Assembly: GCF_026339735.1 (NCBI RefSeq)
Contig: NZ_JAPEQG010000001.1
Coordinates: 5,580,001 to 5,644,000, forward strand
Length of the DNA stretch: 64,000 nucleotides
Reading direction: 5' to 3'
Source of the DNA: Streptomyces sp. NBC_01669
GTDB taxonomy: Bacteria > Actinomycetota > Actinomycetes > Streptomycetales > Streptomycetaceae
The notes beneath the pieces were generated by a model. The model had not been told where the DNA came from, searched no databases, and was given only the letters and a program-made list of their open reading frames with translations. The stretch's first letter is position 1. Each line of letters opens with the position of its first letter. Positions 1 to 8,787 of the stretch are shown piece by piece. The translations under genes and the position numbers were made by a program.

Positions 1-660
1 CAGGACCAGGGTCAGGCCGAGCAGCTGAAAGAGGCGGGGCCGGGCCTCGGCCCACGCTTCGGAGAGCGTGACGGAGCGGCCCACCACCGAGCGGCTGATC
101 ACGACAGTGAGCATGGAGGTGGTGAAGAGCGTCGCGATCAGGGTGACGAGCGTCGACGGCGCGCTGTAGATCAGGCTCGACTGCATGGAGTCGGCGGCCT
201 GGCGGAGTGCCTCTGTGCCGGTTGCGTTCGGGTCGACCGAGGCGGGTTCCGGCAGCAGATAGCGCTGCACGAGGATGATCGCGACCTGGGCGATGACGGA
301 GACGGTGAGGGTGATGCCGAGAACCGTGCGCCAGTGGGCGCGCATCGTGGACACCGCACCGTCGAGGATCTCTCCGACGCCGAGTGGGCGGAGCGGGATG
401 ACACCGGGCTTTGCGGCAGCGGGCGGCTGACCCCAGCCGACTGTCTGCGGCCTGCCGCCCCAGCCGGGGGCGGGTGGCGGTGCGCCGGGGCCGTTGCCGG
501 AGGTGCTCGGTGGGGACCACTGCCCTGCCGGCGGCTGCATGGAAGACCAGTTTTCCGCAGGGCCGCTGCCGTCGATGGGCTCGGAAGGCCGGGGGACGCC
601 CGCCTCCTGGCCGTCGGAGGGGGCGGATCCGGGCGAGGCCCAGCCCGGAGTGTCGTTCAT
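1..660 (-). CDS. Proline-rich N-terminus membrane protein (partial at left edge)
   Basis: The gene reads leftward from the ATG at 660 and runs off the window, so only about 220 N-terminal residues are visible. A good ribosome binding site (AAGGAG) lies just upstream of the ATG. The first 100 residues are cytosolic, low-complexity and rich in Pro, Gly, Ser and Gln. They are followed by two hydrophobic segments, one around residues 118-140 and one around residues 170-195, which look like membrane helices. From memory, genes beside mtnA-mtrA in Streptomyces encode multi-pass proteins annotated as glycerophosphodiesterase membrane-domain proteins; the visible part is compatible with this but does not prove it. 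It is divergent from mtnA across a 140-bp gap. Confidence 0.7.
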   Translation of the reverse strand, partial: MNDTPGWASPGSAPSDGQEAGVPRPSEPIDGSGPAENWSSMQPPAGQWSPPSTSGNGPGAPPPAPGWGGRPQTVGWGQPPAAAKPGVIPLRPLGVGEILDGAVSTMRAHWRTVLGITLTVSVIAQVAIILVQRYLLPEPASVDPNATGTEALRQAADSMQSSLIYSAPSTLVTLIATLFTTSMLTVVISRSVVGRSVTLSEAWAEARPRLFQLLGLTLVL

Positions 661-800
661 TCTCGCTCCTTCACGGTCCTGTCCGCTCATCGGGGCGGCA
701 GGTTGGCAGCCATCGTGCCACGCGTCGCTCCGGTACGGGCCGGGTGCTCCATCACCGTCTTACCTTCATTTGTGGGCGGCTCACCGTGCAGACTGGGCGG

Positions 801-1943
801 ATGGCTGATCAGGACGCGCAATCGCCGGTGGGCATCGAGCCTCCCGCGCTTCCCTCCATCCGCTGGGCCGGGCCACCGGAAGGCCCTGCAGTGGTGCTTC
901 TCGACCAGACGCGGTTGCCCGCCGAGGAGGTCGAACTGCTGTGTACGGATGTGCCGGCGCTGGGGCGGGCCATTCAGACGCTTGCCGTGCGCGGGGCGCC
1001 GTTGTTGGGCATTGCGGGGGCCTACGGGGTCGCTCTGGCCGCGATCCGGGGCGACGACATGGCAGAGGCTTCGGGGCTGTTGGAGCGGGCGCGGCCCACC
1101 GCGGTGAACCTCGGGTACGGGGTGCGGCGCGCGGCGGGGGCGTACTGGGCGGCGCTGGACAGGGGCGAGGACGCGCAGCGGGCGGCCGCGGTGGCCTTGG
1201 CGGAGGCCGAGGCGCTGCACCGGGAGGATGCCGAGGCCAGTCGGCGCATGGCGCAGTACGGGCTCGCGCTCCTCGAAGAGCTGCTGCCCGGCGGTGGGCA
1301 TCAGCTTCTGACCCACTGCAATTCGGGGGCGCTCGTCTCGGGCGGTGAGGGCACGGCCTTTGCTGTGGCGCTCGGGGCGCACCGGGCGGGACAACTGCGA
1401 CGGCTCTGGGTGGACGAGACGCGACCGCTGCTTCAGGGGGCCCGGCTGACCGCGTACGAGGCGGCGCGCAACGGGATGGCGTACAGCCTGCTGACGGACA
1501 ATGCCGCGGGTTCGCTGTTCGCCGCGGGGGAGGTGGATGCCGTGCTGATCGGGGCCGATCGCATTGCTGCGGACGGGTCCGTGGCCAACAAGGTCGGGAG
1601 TTATCCGCTGGCGGTGCTTGCCAAATACCACCACGTGCCGTTCATTGTGGTGGCGCCGACCACGACCGTGGATCTGCAGACCCCGGACGGGGCATCGATC
1701 ATCGTGGAGCAGCGCCCCGGACAGGAAGTGACGGAGCTCACATCATCCCGGATCGGGGTGGGTGGGGAAGCGGGCGGACTGCCTGTCGCACCGCCGGGAA
1801 CCCAGGCGTACAACCCCGCATTCGACATCACGCCGCCGGAACTGATCACGGCGATCGTCACGGAGGAGGGTGCAGTTTCCCCGGTCACGGGGGTCGGGCT
1901 GGCAGAGCTGTGTGCCAGATCATCGCAGGTAACGATTAGCTAA
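801..1943 (+). CDS. mtnA: S-methyl-5-thioribose-1-phosphate isomerase
   Basis: The enzyme converts methylthioribose-1-phosphate to methylthioribulose-1-phosphate in the methionine salvage pathway, in the cytosol. The 380-residue product has the eIF2B-like isomerase fold signatures: RGAPLLGIAGAYG near the N-terminus, the THCNSGAL motif with the probable catalytic Cys173, and LIGADRIAADG with the probable catalytic Asp253. The reading frame is open further upstream, but the ATG at 801 fits the family length. No clear Shine-Dalgarno sequence precedes it; CAGACT at 789-794 lies six bases before the ATG and could be a -10 box of a leaderless transcript. It ends four bases before mtrA, so the two may be co-transcribed. 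Confidence 0.93.
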   Translation: MADQDAQSPVGIEPPALPSIRWAGPPEGPAVVLLDQTRLPAEEVELLCTDVPALGRAIQTLAVRGAPLLGIAGAYGVALAAIRGDDMAEASGLLERARPTAVNLGYGVRRAAGAYWAALDRGEDAQRAAAVALAEAEALHREDAEASRRMAQYGLALLEELLPGGGHQLLTHCNSGALVSGGEGTAFAVALGAHRAGQLRRLWVDETRPLLQGARLTAYEAARNGMAYSLLTDNAAGSLFAAGEVDAVLIGADRIAADGSVANKVGSYPLAVLAKYHHVPFIVVAPTTTVDLQTPDGASIIVEQRPGQEVTELTSSRIGVGGEAGGLPVAPPGTQAYNPAFDITPPELITAIVTEEGAVSPVTGVGLAELCARSSQVTIS

Positions 1944-1947
1944 TGGG

Positions 1948-2637
1948 ATGATGTCGATTATGAAGGGACGCGTCCTTGTCGTCGACGACGACACCGCACT
2001 GGCCGAGATGCTCGGGATTGTGCTGCGTGGTGAAGGGTTCGAGCCGTCGTTCGTAGCGGACGGCGACAAGGCACTTGCCGCATTTCGAGAGGCCAAGCCG
2101 GACCTGGTCCTGCTCGATCTCATGCTGCCCGGACGGGACGGCATCGAGGTCTGCAGGTTGATCAGGGCCGAGTCGGGTGTGCCGATCGTCATGCTCACTG
2201 CCAAGAGCGACACCGTCGATGTGGTGGTGGGCCTGGAGTCAGGGGCCGACGACTACATCGTCAAGCCGTTCAAACCTAAGGAGTTGGTTGCCCGGATCAG
2301 GGCACGTCTGCGCAGGTCCGAAGAGCCGGCACCGGAACAGCTGACCATCGGGGACCTCGTCATCGATGTGGCCGGTCACTCGGTGAAGCGGGACGGGCAG
2401 TCGATCGCCCTGACCCCGCTGGAGTTCGACCTGCTGGTCGCGCTCGCCCGCAAGCCGTGGCAGGTCTTCACCCGTGAGGTGCTGCTCGAGCAGGTGTGGG
2501 GATACCGCCACGCCGCCGACACCCGGCTGGTGAATGTGCATGTCCAGCGGCTGCGTTCCAAGGTCGAGAAGGACCCGGAGCGGCCGGAGATCGTGGTGAC
2601 CGTCCGAGGCGTCGGTTACAAGGCCGGACCGAACTGA
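1948..2637 (+). CDS. mtrA: MtrA, OmpR-family response regulator
   Basis: This is the response regulator of the MtrAB two-component system, which in actinobacteria coordinates cell-cycle, cell-wall and, in Streptomyces, development and nitrogen genes. The 229-residue protein has an N-terminal receiver domain (VLVVDDD near the start, phospho-acceptor Asp57 in LLDLMLPGRDG, and the conserved Lys in IVKPFKP) and a C-terminal winged helix ending in VRGVGYKAG. Three in-frame ATGs (1948, 1951, 1960) are possible starts; the first is given. A GTAAC half-site at 1929-1933 inside the end of mtnA could take part in autoregulation, but that is a guess. mtrB follows after one base. Confidence 0.97.
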   Translation: MMSIMKGRVLVVDDDTALAEMLGIVLRGEGFEPSFVADGDKALAAFREAKPDLVLLDLMLPGRDGIEVCRLIRAESGVPIVMLTAKSDTVDVVVGLESGADDYIVKPFKPKELVARIRARLRRSEEPAPEQLTIGDLVIDVAGHSVKRDGQSIALTPLEFDLLVALARKPWQVFTREVLLEQVWGYRHAADTRLVNVHVQRLRSKVEKDPERPEIVVTVRGVGYKAGPN

Positions 2638-2638
2638 C

Positions 2639-4663
2639 ATGTCCCTGGGTAGCGCTGCCCCGAAGCCCGGGGAGCCGGGAGTCCGTACGGGGCGGGCTAC
2701 CGGTTCCGGACACAGGGCGTCCGCGTTCGGGCGTCTTCTGCAGGGCGGCCGGTTGTTCCACGACCGGGCGCCCGGCGGTCCTGTGCCGCGACTGCTGATG
2801 CGCTGGGTGCGGCGTCCGCTGCTGCCCGCCGTCCGGCTGTGGCGGCGCAACCTGCAGCTGCGGGTCGTCGCGGGCACGCTGCTCATGTCACTCGGTGTCG
2901 TGTTGCTGCTCGGCCTGGTCGTGATCGGGCAGGTCCGCAACGGCCTGCTCGACGCGAAGGGCAAGGCTGCCCAGACGCAGGCCGCCGGCGGTTTCGCGGC
3001 GGCCCAGGACAAGGCGAATGCTCCGCTCACCCCCGGTGGGCAGGGCGGTGACCCCGGGGACGGCACGACCGCCAACAACTCGTGGCGGACGGAGCTCGTC
3101 GACCAGCTCGCCAGCGGCGGCAAGAACGCCTTCAACGTGGTGGCGCTCAGCGCCGACGAGGGCACCCGTGCGCCGCGCGGCTCGGGCAGTGTCGAAGCGG
3201 CCAGCATTCCGCAGAGCCTGCGGGAGGCGGTGGACAAGGGGCCCGGGGCGTTTCAGACGTACTCCCTGATCCGGTACGCGAACGGGCAGGAGTCGCAGCC
3301 CGGGCTCGTCGTCGGCAAGCGTCTCTACGACATCGACCACAACCCGTACCAGCTCTACTACCTCTTCCCGCTGACGCAGGAGGAGAAGTCCCTGACCCTG
3401 GTCAAGGGCACGCTGGCGACCGCAGGACTGTTCGTGGTCGTGCTGCTCGGTGCCATCGCCTGGTTCGTGGTGCGGCAGGTCGTCACCCCCGTGCGGATGG
3501 CTGCGGGGATCGCGGAGCGGCTCTCCGCGGGCAGGCTCCAGGAGCGCATGAAGGTCACCGGCGAGGACGACATCGCCCGGCTCGGTGAAGCCTTCAACAA
3601 GATGGCCCAGAACCTGCAGCTGAAGATCCAGCAGCTGGAGGAGCTCTCCCGGATGCAGCGACGCTTCGTCTCGGACGTCTCGCACGAGCTGCGGACGCCG
3701 CTCACGACCGTACGGATGGCCGCTGATGTCATCCACGAGGCACGCGTCGACTTCGATCCCGTGACCGCGCGCTCCGCGGAACTGCTCGGCGATCAGCTCG
3801 ACCGGTTCGAGTCGCTGCTCTCCGATCTGCTGGAGATCAGCCGGTTCGATGCGGGTGCCGCGGCGCTGGAGGCCGAACCGATCGACCTGCGACAGGTCGT
3901 ACGGCGCGTGATCGGCGGCGCCGAGCCGCTCGCCGAGCGCAAGGGCACCCGGATCCGGGTGGTCGGCGACGAGCAGCCGGTGATCGCGGAGGTCGACGCG
4001 CGGCGGGTCGAGCGCGTGCTGCGCAATCTTGTCGTCAACGCCGTCGAGCACGGTGAGGGCCGGGACGTCGTGGTGCGGATGGGGGTGGCCGGAGGCGCGG
4101 TCGCCGTCGCCGTCCGGGACTACGGCGTGGGACTCAAGCCCGGCGAGGCGACCCGGGTCTTCAACCGGTTCTGGCGCGCCGACCCGGCGCGGGCACGGAC
4201 GACCGGCGGTACCGGTCTCGGACTGTCGATCGCCGTCGAGGACGCCCGGCTGCACGGCGGCTGGCTGCAGGCGTGGGGCGAGCCGGGCGGCGGTTCGCAG
4301 TTCCGGCTGACGCTGCCGCGTACGGCGGACGAGCCGCTGCGCGGCTCCCCGATACCGCTGGAGCCCGAGGACTCGCGACGCAACCGGGACACCCGGGAGC
4401 GGCCCACGGATGTCGGTACGACCGGGAGTGAGCACAGGCTCACGACGGTGCCGACTCAGCCGGGCAGGCCGGACCGTTCGCCGCTGCCCGTACCCGCGCG
4501 CGCCCCCGCAGCTCCCCGGACGGCGCCGGCGTCGGTGAATCCGGCCGCCCTGCCGGGCAACGGCGCCCGTGTGGTCGCCCGCCCCGCCGAGGACCGGCCG
4601 GGCGACACCATCGACTCTGCTGCGCAGGACCCGGAGCGGGAGGACACGACTCGTGGGCGCTGA
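2639..4663 (+). CDS. mtrB: MtrB, membrane sensor histidine kinase
   Basis: This is the partner kinase of MtrA. The 674-residue protein has an unusually long basic N-terminal cytosolic arm of about 70 residues and a first membrane helix at about residues 73-95. An extracytoplasmic sensor region of about 155 residues and a second helix at about 255-277 follow. HAMP, HisKA (phospho-acceptor His349 in SHELRTPL) and HATPase domains come next, with an N box (NLVVNAVEHG) and a G box (GGTGLGLSI). The last 110 residues are a Pro/Arg-rich, low-complexity tail. The start is one base after the mtrA stop and the end overlaps lpqB, so mtrA-mtrB-lpqB form one translationally coupled unit. Confidence 0.97.
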   Translation: MSLGSAAPKPGEPGVRTGRATGSGHRASAFGRLLQGGRLFHDRAPGGPVPRLLMRWVRRPLLPAVRLWRRNLQLRVVAGTLLMSLGVVLLLGLVVIGQVRNGLLDAKGKAAQTQAAGGFAAAQDKANAPLTPGGQGGDPGDGTTANNSWRTELVDQLASGGKNAFNVVALSADEGTRAPRGSGSVEAASIPQSLREAVDKGPGAFQTYSLIRYANGQESQPGLVVGKRLYDIDHNPYQLYYLFPLTQEEKSLTLVKGTLATAGLFVVVLLGAIAWFVVRQVVTPVRMAAGIAERLSAGRLQERMKVTGEDDIARLGEAFNKMAQNLQLKIQQLEELSRMQRRFVSDVSHELRTPLTTVRMAADVIHEARVDFDPVTARSAELLGDQLDRFESLLSDLLEISRFDAGAAALEAEPIDLRQVVRRVIGGAEPLAERKGTRIRVVGDEQPVIAEVDARRVERVLRNLVVNAVEHGEGRDVVVRMGVAGGAVAVAVRDYGVGLKPGEATRVFNRFWRADPARARTTGGTGLGLSIAVEDARLHGGWLQAWGEPGGGSQFRLTLPRTADEPLRGSPIPLEPEDSRRNRDTRERPTDVGTTGSEHRLTTVPTQPGRPDRSPLPVPARAPAAPRTAPASVNPAALPGNGARVVARPAEDRPGDTIDSAAQDPEREDTTRGR

Positions 4664-6518
4664 CCGTCGTGAGGGCGGCCGTGGACGTGCGGTGGGGGTG
4701 GTCGCTCTGCTGGGATGCGGCGTCGTGCTGCTCTCCGCGTGCGGCTCGATGCCCGTCACCGGGGACATCAAGGCGGTCGACGCCTCGCAGCCCGGTGACT
4801 CCCAGGTACAGGTGTACGCGGTGGCGCCCCGCGAAAACGCCACTCCGGATGAGGTGGTCGACGGCTTCCTGGAGTCCATGACCAGTGACGACCCCGGCTT
4901 CCGGACGACCCGGAAGTACCTGACGAAGGAGGCGTCGCGCATCTGGAAGCCGAGCGCGTTCACCACGGTGCTCTCCAAGGCGCCGAACTACGGGAGCGAT
5001 CGCCCGGTCCGCGACAGCGACCACAGCAGTACGGAGCTCACCTACACGCTCACCGGCGAGAAGGTGGCGACGGTCGACGCGCAGAGCGCCTACCAGCCCG
5101 TCGCGCCCGCGCGCTTCAACAGGAGCCTGCACCTGGTGCGGCAGACGGGCAGCAAGGAGTGGCGTATCGACCGCGTTCCGGACGGACTGATGCTCGGTCA
5201 GTCCGACTTCAAGCGGCTCTACCGCTCCGTCAACAAGTACTACTTCGCCACCGGGCCGGCGGCAGGTCAGCCGACGCTGGTCGCCGACCCCGTCTATGTG
5301 CGCAACCGGACGGATCCGATCACGGGGATGGATACCGTGACACAGACGGTGCGCAGTCTTGTCGAGGGACCGACCAACTGGCTGCGGCCGGTGGTCGATT
5401 CCCGCTTCCCCACGGGTACGGTCCTGCGCAAGGGCGTCACCGCGCTGGCGCCCGACGACCGCAACGTACTGAAGGTTCCGCTCAACAAGAAGGCGGACGG
5501 CGTCGGGCAGCGCTCCTGCCGCCTGATGGCCACTCAGGTGCTGTACACCGTGAGCGATCTGACGTCCGCCCGGGTCGAGCAGGTCGAGCTGCAGCGGTCC
5601 GACGGCTCGCCGCTCTGTGTCCTGGGTTCGGACCAGGCGGAGGAGTTCGCTCCGGACCGTTCCTCGGGCGGCTCCGACAGTCAGTACTTCGTCGATGCCA
5701 AGGGGCATGTCCAGTGCATCCCCGGGAGTAACAGGGGCAGCGGTGATCCGGAGCCGGTGGCCGGCCCGCTCGGTGACGGACCGGTACGGATGAGCACGGT
5801 CGGCGTGGCCCGAGACGAGCAGTTGGCGGCGGCGGTCTCGCAGAACAGCACGTCTCTGTACATCGCCTCCATCGCTTCGGCGGGTGCGCTCCCCGCGCCC
5901 GCCGTGACCAGCAGGGCGAAGAAGCCGGAGGACCGGTTGTCGGCGCCCAGTTGGGACGGACGGGGTGATCTCTGGGTGGCGGACCGGAATCCGGATGATC
6001 CCCGGCTGCTGCGGCTGGCCGGCGGTACGGGCCAGCCGTCGAAGGTCACGGTGCCGGACCTGGGCGGCGCGCGGATCGAGGCGCTGCGGCTGTCGGCGGA
6101 CGGTGTCCGGATTGCGCTGCTGCTGACCGAGGACGGCCACACCACGCTGAACATCGGCCGGATCGAGCGCCATGGGGATCCGGACACCCGGCAGGACGTC
6201 TCCGTCGTGGAGCTGCGGAAGGCCGCGCCGCAGCTGGCGGACGTGACCGCGATGTCCTGGTCGGGCCGGACCCGCCTCGTGGTGGTCGGCAAGGAGCAGG
6301 GCGGCGTGCAGCAGGTGCGCTATGTCCAGGCGGACGGTTCGGCACCGGCGTCGGGTGTGCTGCCCGGGGCGAACCAGGTGTCGTCGGTCGCGGCGGCGGA
6401 CGACGAGCAGCTGCCACTGATGGCGGACACCGAGGACGACGGGATAGTGAAGCTGTCGCCGGGGGACAACTGGCAGACGGTGCTCAAGGAGGGCTCGTCG
6501 CTGGTCTATCCGGGCTGA
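4653..6518 (+). CDS. lpqB: LpqB lipoprotein, accessory to MtrAB
   Basis: LpqB is a lipoprotein that in mycobacteria contacts the MtrB sensor region and modulates the MtrAB system. The GTG at 4653 is chosen because a GGAGG-type ribosome binding site (about 4639-4643) lies ten bases upstream and because it places a signal peptide with lipobox LSAC (Cys30) at the N-terminus. The gene therefore overlaps the mtrB end by 11 bases. The 621-residue product has a GerMN-like region in the N-terminal half and a predicted beta-propeller LpqB region in the C-terminal half. Its TGA stop codon (6516-6518) is the exact insertion point of a MITE-like element, and the probable terminator lies beyond that insertion. 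Confidence 0.94.
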   Translation: MGADRREGGRGRAVGVVALLGCGVVLLSACGSMPVTGDIKAVDASQPGDSQVQVYAVAPRENATPDEVVDGFLESMTSDDPGFRTTRKYLTKEASRIWKPSAFTTVLSKAPNYGSDRPVRDSDHSSTELTYTLTGEKVATVDAQSAYQPVAPARFNRSLHLVRQTGSKEWRIDRVPDGLMLGQSDFKRLYRSVNKYYFATGPAAGQPTLVADPVYVRNRTDPITGMDTVTQTVRSLVEGPTNWLRPVVDSRFPTGTVLRKGVTALAPDDRNVLKVPLNKKADGVGQRSCRLMATQVLYTVSDLTSARVEQVELQRSDGSPLCVLGSDQAEEFAPDRSSGGSDSQYFVDAKGHVQCIPGSNRGSGDPEPVAGPLGDGPVRMSTVGVARDEQLAAAVSQNSTSLYIASIASAGALPAPAVTSRAKKPEDRLSAPSWDGRGDLWVADRNPDDPRLLRLAGGTGQPSKVTVPDLGGARIEALRLSADGVRIALLLTEDGHTTLNIGRIERHGDPDTRQDVSVVELRKAAPQLADVTAMSWSGRTRLVVVGKEQGGVQQVRYVQADGSAPASGVLPGANQVSSVAAADDEQLPLMADTEDDGIVKLSPGDNWQTVLKEGSSLVYPG

Positions 6519-6544
6519 GAGCCTGTCGGGTGACCTCTGATCGG
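6519..6544 (+). repeat. Left terminal inverted repeat of the MITE
   Basis: This 26-bp arm matches the reverse complement of 6695-6720 except at positions 19 and 20. The outermost 18 bases are perfect. Confidence 0.88.
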
Positions 6545-6694
6545 GCGTCCACGCCCTGGCACGCACGCTTCCCGCGTTGCCGAAATGTCCTAGTATCTCC
6601 TTCCCCAAGCTCTCAGCTTCGTTCGAGCAGGGGAGACCCCATCCGAGGACATCCCGCCGCCTTGGAATCGCACGCACCAGACCGCGTCCGCTAT

Positions 6695-6720
6695 CCGATC
6701 GAAGGTCACCCGACAGGCTC
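6695..6720 (-). repeat. Right terminal inverted repeat of the MITE
   Basis: This is the reverse-complement partner of 6519-6544, with 24 of 26 positions paired. The second TGA of the target duplication follows directly at 6721-6723. Confidence 0.88.
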
Positions 6721-6724
6721 TGAG

Positions 6725-6753
6725 CCCAGGTCCGGGGAGCCCCCGGACCTGGG
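6725..6753 (+). terminator. Terminator hairpin of the mtrAB-lpqB unit
   Basis: A perfect 13-bp stem (6725-6737 with 6741-6753) encloses a 3-base loop. It would end mtrA-mtrB-lpqB transcription, but the MITE now places it about 205 bp from the lpqB stop codon. Confidence 0.75.
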
Positions 6754-6858
6754 GGCCGGGTGCCCCTGATCGCGTGCGGGCGGGCGCCCCTCCCGTTCGG
6801 GGCGGCTGCGTTGTCCACAGGGGTGGCCGGGTTCGTGCTGCGGGCGCACAGTGGAGTC

Positions 6859-7590
6859 ATGCGGGGGTGGTGGCGGGAGATCGCCGGGCTGGTCCTGCCT
6901 GTGGCCTGCGGTGGCTGCGGCAGACCGCGGACCGAGCTGTGCGAGGACTGCCGGGCGGCGCTTCGCGGCGCGGTGCCGCGACGGGTGAGACCTGCGCCGG
7001 AGCCGGCCGGACTGCCGGTGGTGCATGCCGCCGCGGCGTACGAGGACGCCGTACGGGCGACGCTCCTGGCCCACAAGGAGCGTGGGGTACTGGGACTGTC
7101 GCGGGAGCTCGGCAGTGCGCTGGCGGGCGCGGTAAGGGCCGGGACGGGGCAGGCGGGGGGTCGGCCGGGACCGCTGCTCCTCGTGCCGGTCCCGTCGGCG
7201 CGGCGGGCGGTGGCGGCGCGCGGGCACGATCCGACGCGCAGGATCGCGCTGTCGGCCGCGGGCGAGCTGCGGCGCGGTGGCGTGCCGGCGCAGGTGGCAT
7301 CCGTGCTGCGGCAACGGCGGCCGGTGGCCGATCAGTCGGGGCTCGGTGCCCGGCAGCGGCAGGAGAATCTGGCGGGCGCGCTGGAGGTGGTGGCCGGTGG
7401 CGAGCGGCTGGTTGCGACCGAACGGGTGGTGCTTGTGGACGACCTTGTGACGACCGGGGCCTCGCTGGCCGAGGCGGCACGCGCGCTCGACGCGGCGGGC
7501 CTGCGCGAAGACAAGGGTTCCGGAATGCGGCAGGCGGCCGTTGTTGCAGCATCTCCGTCCGCCTTCGAAATAAACCGGAACTGCCAATGA
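6859..7590 (+). CDS. ComF-family phosphoribosyltransferase-like protein
   Basis: The 243-residue product resembles ComF, a competence-linked protein of the phosphoribosyltransferase fold whose role in Streptomyces is not established. Visible features are an N-terminal cysteine cluster (CGGCG and CEDC, about residues 17-35, typical of the ComF zinc finger) and the PRPP-binding loop VVLVDDLVTTGAS near residue 195. The PVPSARRAVAARGHD segment in the middle is typical of the family. The ATG at 6859 is favoured because it places the zinc finger near the N-terminus; the frame is open upstream to 6760 and the GTGGAG before the ATG is rather close. The gene follows the lpqB terminator and is probably transcribed on its own. 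Confidence 0.85.
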   Translation: MRGWWREIAGLVLPVACGGCGRPRTELCEDCRAALRGAVPRRVRPAPEPAGLPVVHAAAAYEDAVRATLLAHKERGVLGLSRELGSALAGAVRAGTGQAGGRPGPLLLVPVPSARRAVAARGHDPTRRIALSAAGELRRGGVPAQVASVLRQRRPVADQSGLGARQRQENLAGALEVVAGGERLVATERVVLVDDLVTTGASLAEAARALDAAGLREDKGSGMRQAAVVAASPSAFEINRNCQ

Positions 7591-7912
7591 ACTTTCATCG
7601 TTGCAGGTAGTGAGTGGGTAAAGCGCCCTGAACGGAGGTACGTGCGGGTAGCGGGTGCCGAGATCCGGCCAGGCAGGCTATGTTCGGTTGTGAGGAATGG
7701 TGAATGCCGGACCTCGACGAATGCACCCCCAGGTTTCGGGCAGGTAACCCACCGGTAGCCCAGAAGCTGAAAAGTCGGTGGGGTGGAGACCTCCCGGACG
7801 GGGGAGGAGGAGGTCGAAGCCACCGAGTCCGCGGCTCCGGCGATCACCGGAGCCTGGTGCAAAAGGGAGAAGCTCCGCCGCTGAGCGGAGCGATCCGGGA
7901 ACGGAGTTCTGC
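7591..7912 (+). promoter_or_regulatory. Structured leader region upstream of hpf
   Basis: This 322-bp gap has no convincing gene. Its 3' half contains four consecutive perfect hairpins: 7748-7754 with 7776-7782; 7788-7794 with 7809-7815; 7833-7840 with 7847-7854; and 7872-7878 with 7885-7891. They are followed by the hpf ribosome binding site (CGGAG, 7902-7906). A structured RNA motif (raiA motif) is known upstream of raiA/hpf genes in Firmicutes and Actinobacteria. The position and length fit, but I cannot match the consensus by eye. Confidence 0.5.
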
Positions 7913-8602
7913 GTGGACATCGTCGTCAAGGGCCGCAAGACCGAGGTGCCCGAGCGGTTCCGCAAGCACGTGGCCGAGAAGCTGAAGCTGGACAAGATCC
8001 AGAAGTTCGACGGCAAGGTGATCAGCCTCGACGTCGAGGTGTCCAAGGAGCCAAACCCCCGTCAGGCCGACCGTTCCGACCGGGTGGAGATCACGCTTCG
8101 CTCGAGGGGACCGGTCATTCGTGCGGAAGCGGCCGCAGCCGACCCCTACGCAGCGCTGGACCTGGCCACCGGCAAGCTGGAGGCGCGACTGCGCAAGCAG
8201 CACGACAAGCGCTACAGCCGCCGTGGCAACGGCCGGATTCCCGCTGCCGAAGTCGCCGAGACCGTGCCGGGTGCGGCGTCGTTCAACAGCGAGGGTGACC
8301 TCGCCGGCGGCGGCGAGGGAGAGTCCGTACCCACCACCAGGATCGGCTCGCTCGAGGTGCAGGGCGAAGGGCCGCTGGTGATGCGCGAGAAGACGCACGT
8401 CGCGGCACCGATGCTGCTCGATCAGGCGCTCTACGAGATGGAGCTGGTCGGGCACGACTTCTATCTGTTCGTCGATGCCGAGACGAAGGAACCCAGTGTC
8501 GTCTACCGGCGGCACGCCTACGACTACGGTGTCATTCATCTGCGGACCGACCCGCTGGCCGCTGACGAGGCGGGCGGCGCGGGCGGTGCGCTCGGCGGCT
8601 GA
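7913..8602 (+). CDS. hpf: Long-form ribosome hibernation promoting factor
   Basis: HPF dimerises 70S ribosomes into inactive 100S particles in stationary phase or stress. The 229-residue length is that of the long form. The N-terminal S30AE/YfiA-type domain (about residues 1-105, starting VDIVVKGRKTEVPERF) binds the 30S decoding region. A variable Gly/Glu-rich linker and the C-terminal dimerisation domain follow (about 165-225, with DFYLFVDAETKEPSVVYRRHAYDYGVI). The GTG at 7913 is chosen because CGGAG lies six bases before it and because upstream residues do not fit the family. It is preceded by a structured leader and followed by a strong terminator. Confidence 0.95.
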   Translation: MDIVVKGRKTEVPERFRKHVAEKLKLDKIQKFDGKVISLDVEVSKEPNPRQADRSDRVEITLRSRGPVIRAEAAAADPYAALDLATGKLEARLRKQHDKRYSRRGNGRIPAAEVAETVPGAASFNSEGDLAGGGEGESVPTTRIGSLEVQGEGPLVMREKTHVAAPMLLDQALYEMELVGHDFYLFVDAETKEPSVVYRRHAYDYGVIHLRTDPLAADEAGGAGGALGG

Positions 8603-8616
8603 CGCCCCGCATCGGT

Positions 8617-8653
8617 GGTGCCCCTGGGGCGCAATCACGCCACCAGGGGCACC
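8617..8653 (+). terminator. Terminator hairpin after hpf
   Basis: A perfect 11-bp stem (8617-8627 with 8643-8653) lies 14 bases after the hpf stop codon. Additional GGCG/CGCC pairing extends it inward. Confidence 0.78.
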
Positions 8654-8787
8654 CGTGTGGGACCACAGGACCACCGCTCTGACGTCCAGGCATGGAATCA
8701 TGACGTCCCAAGCCAATCGGTGCTCTGTGAACTGCCGTTGGCGGACAGTTTGTGAACTTCAGGCCGTGGCCTTCAGGGGGAGGAACG

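Larger units (their letters stand above)
6519..6720. mobile_element. MITE-like element, 202 bp, with TGA target duplication
   Basis: The element is bounded by inverted repeats at 6519-6544 and 6695-6720 that match at 24 of 26 positions; the outer 18 bases (GAGCCTGTCGGGTGACCT) are identical. It is flanked on both sides by TGA (6516-6518 and 6721-6723), a three-base direct duplication of the TNA type known for part of the IS5 family. It carries no credible gene. From memory, closely related sequences recur in intergenic regions of Streptomyces genomes. The left copy of the duplicated TGA is the lpqB stop codon itself. Confidence 0.85.

Noticed and set aside
6530..6769. A 79-codon open frame inside the MITE
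   Set aside because: It has no ribosome binding site, runs out of the element and shows no protein-like composition.
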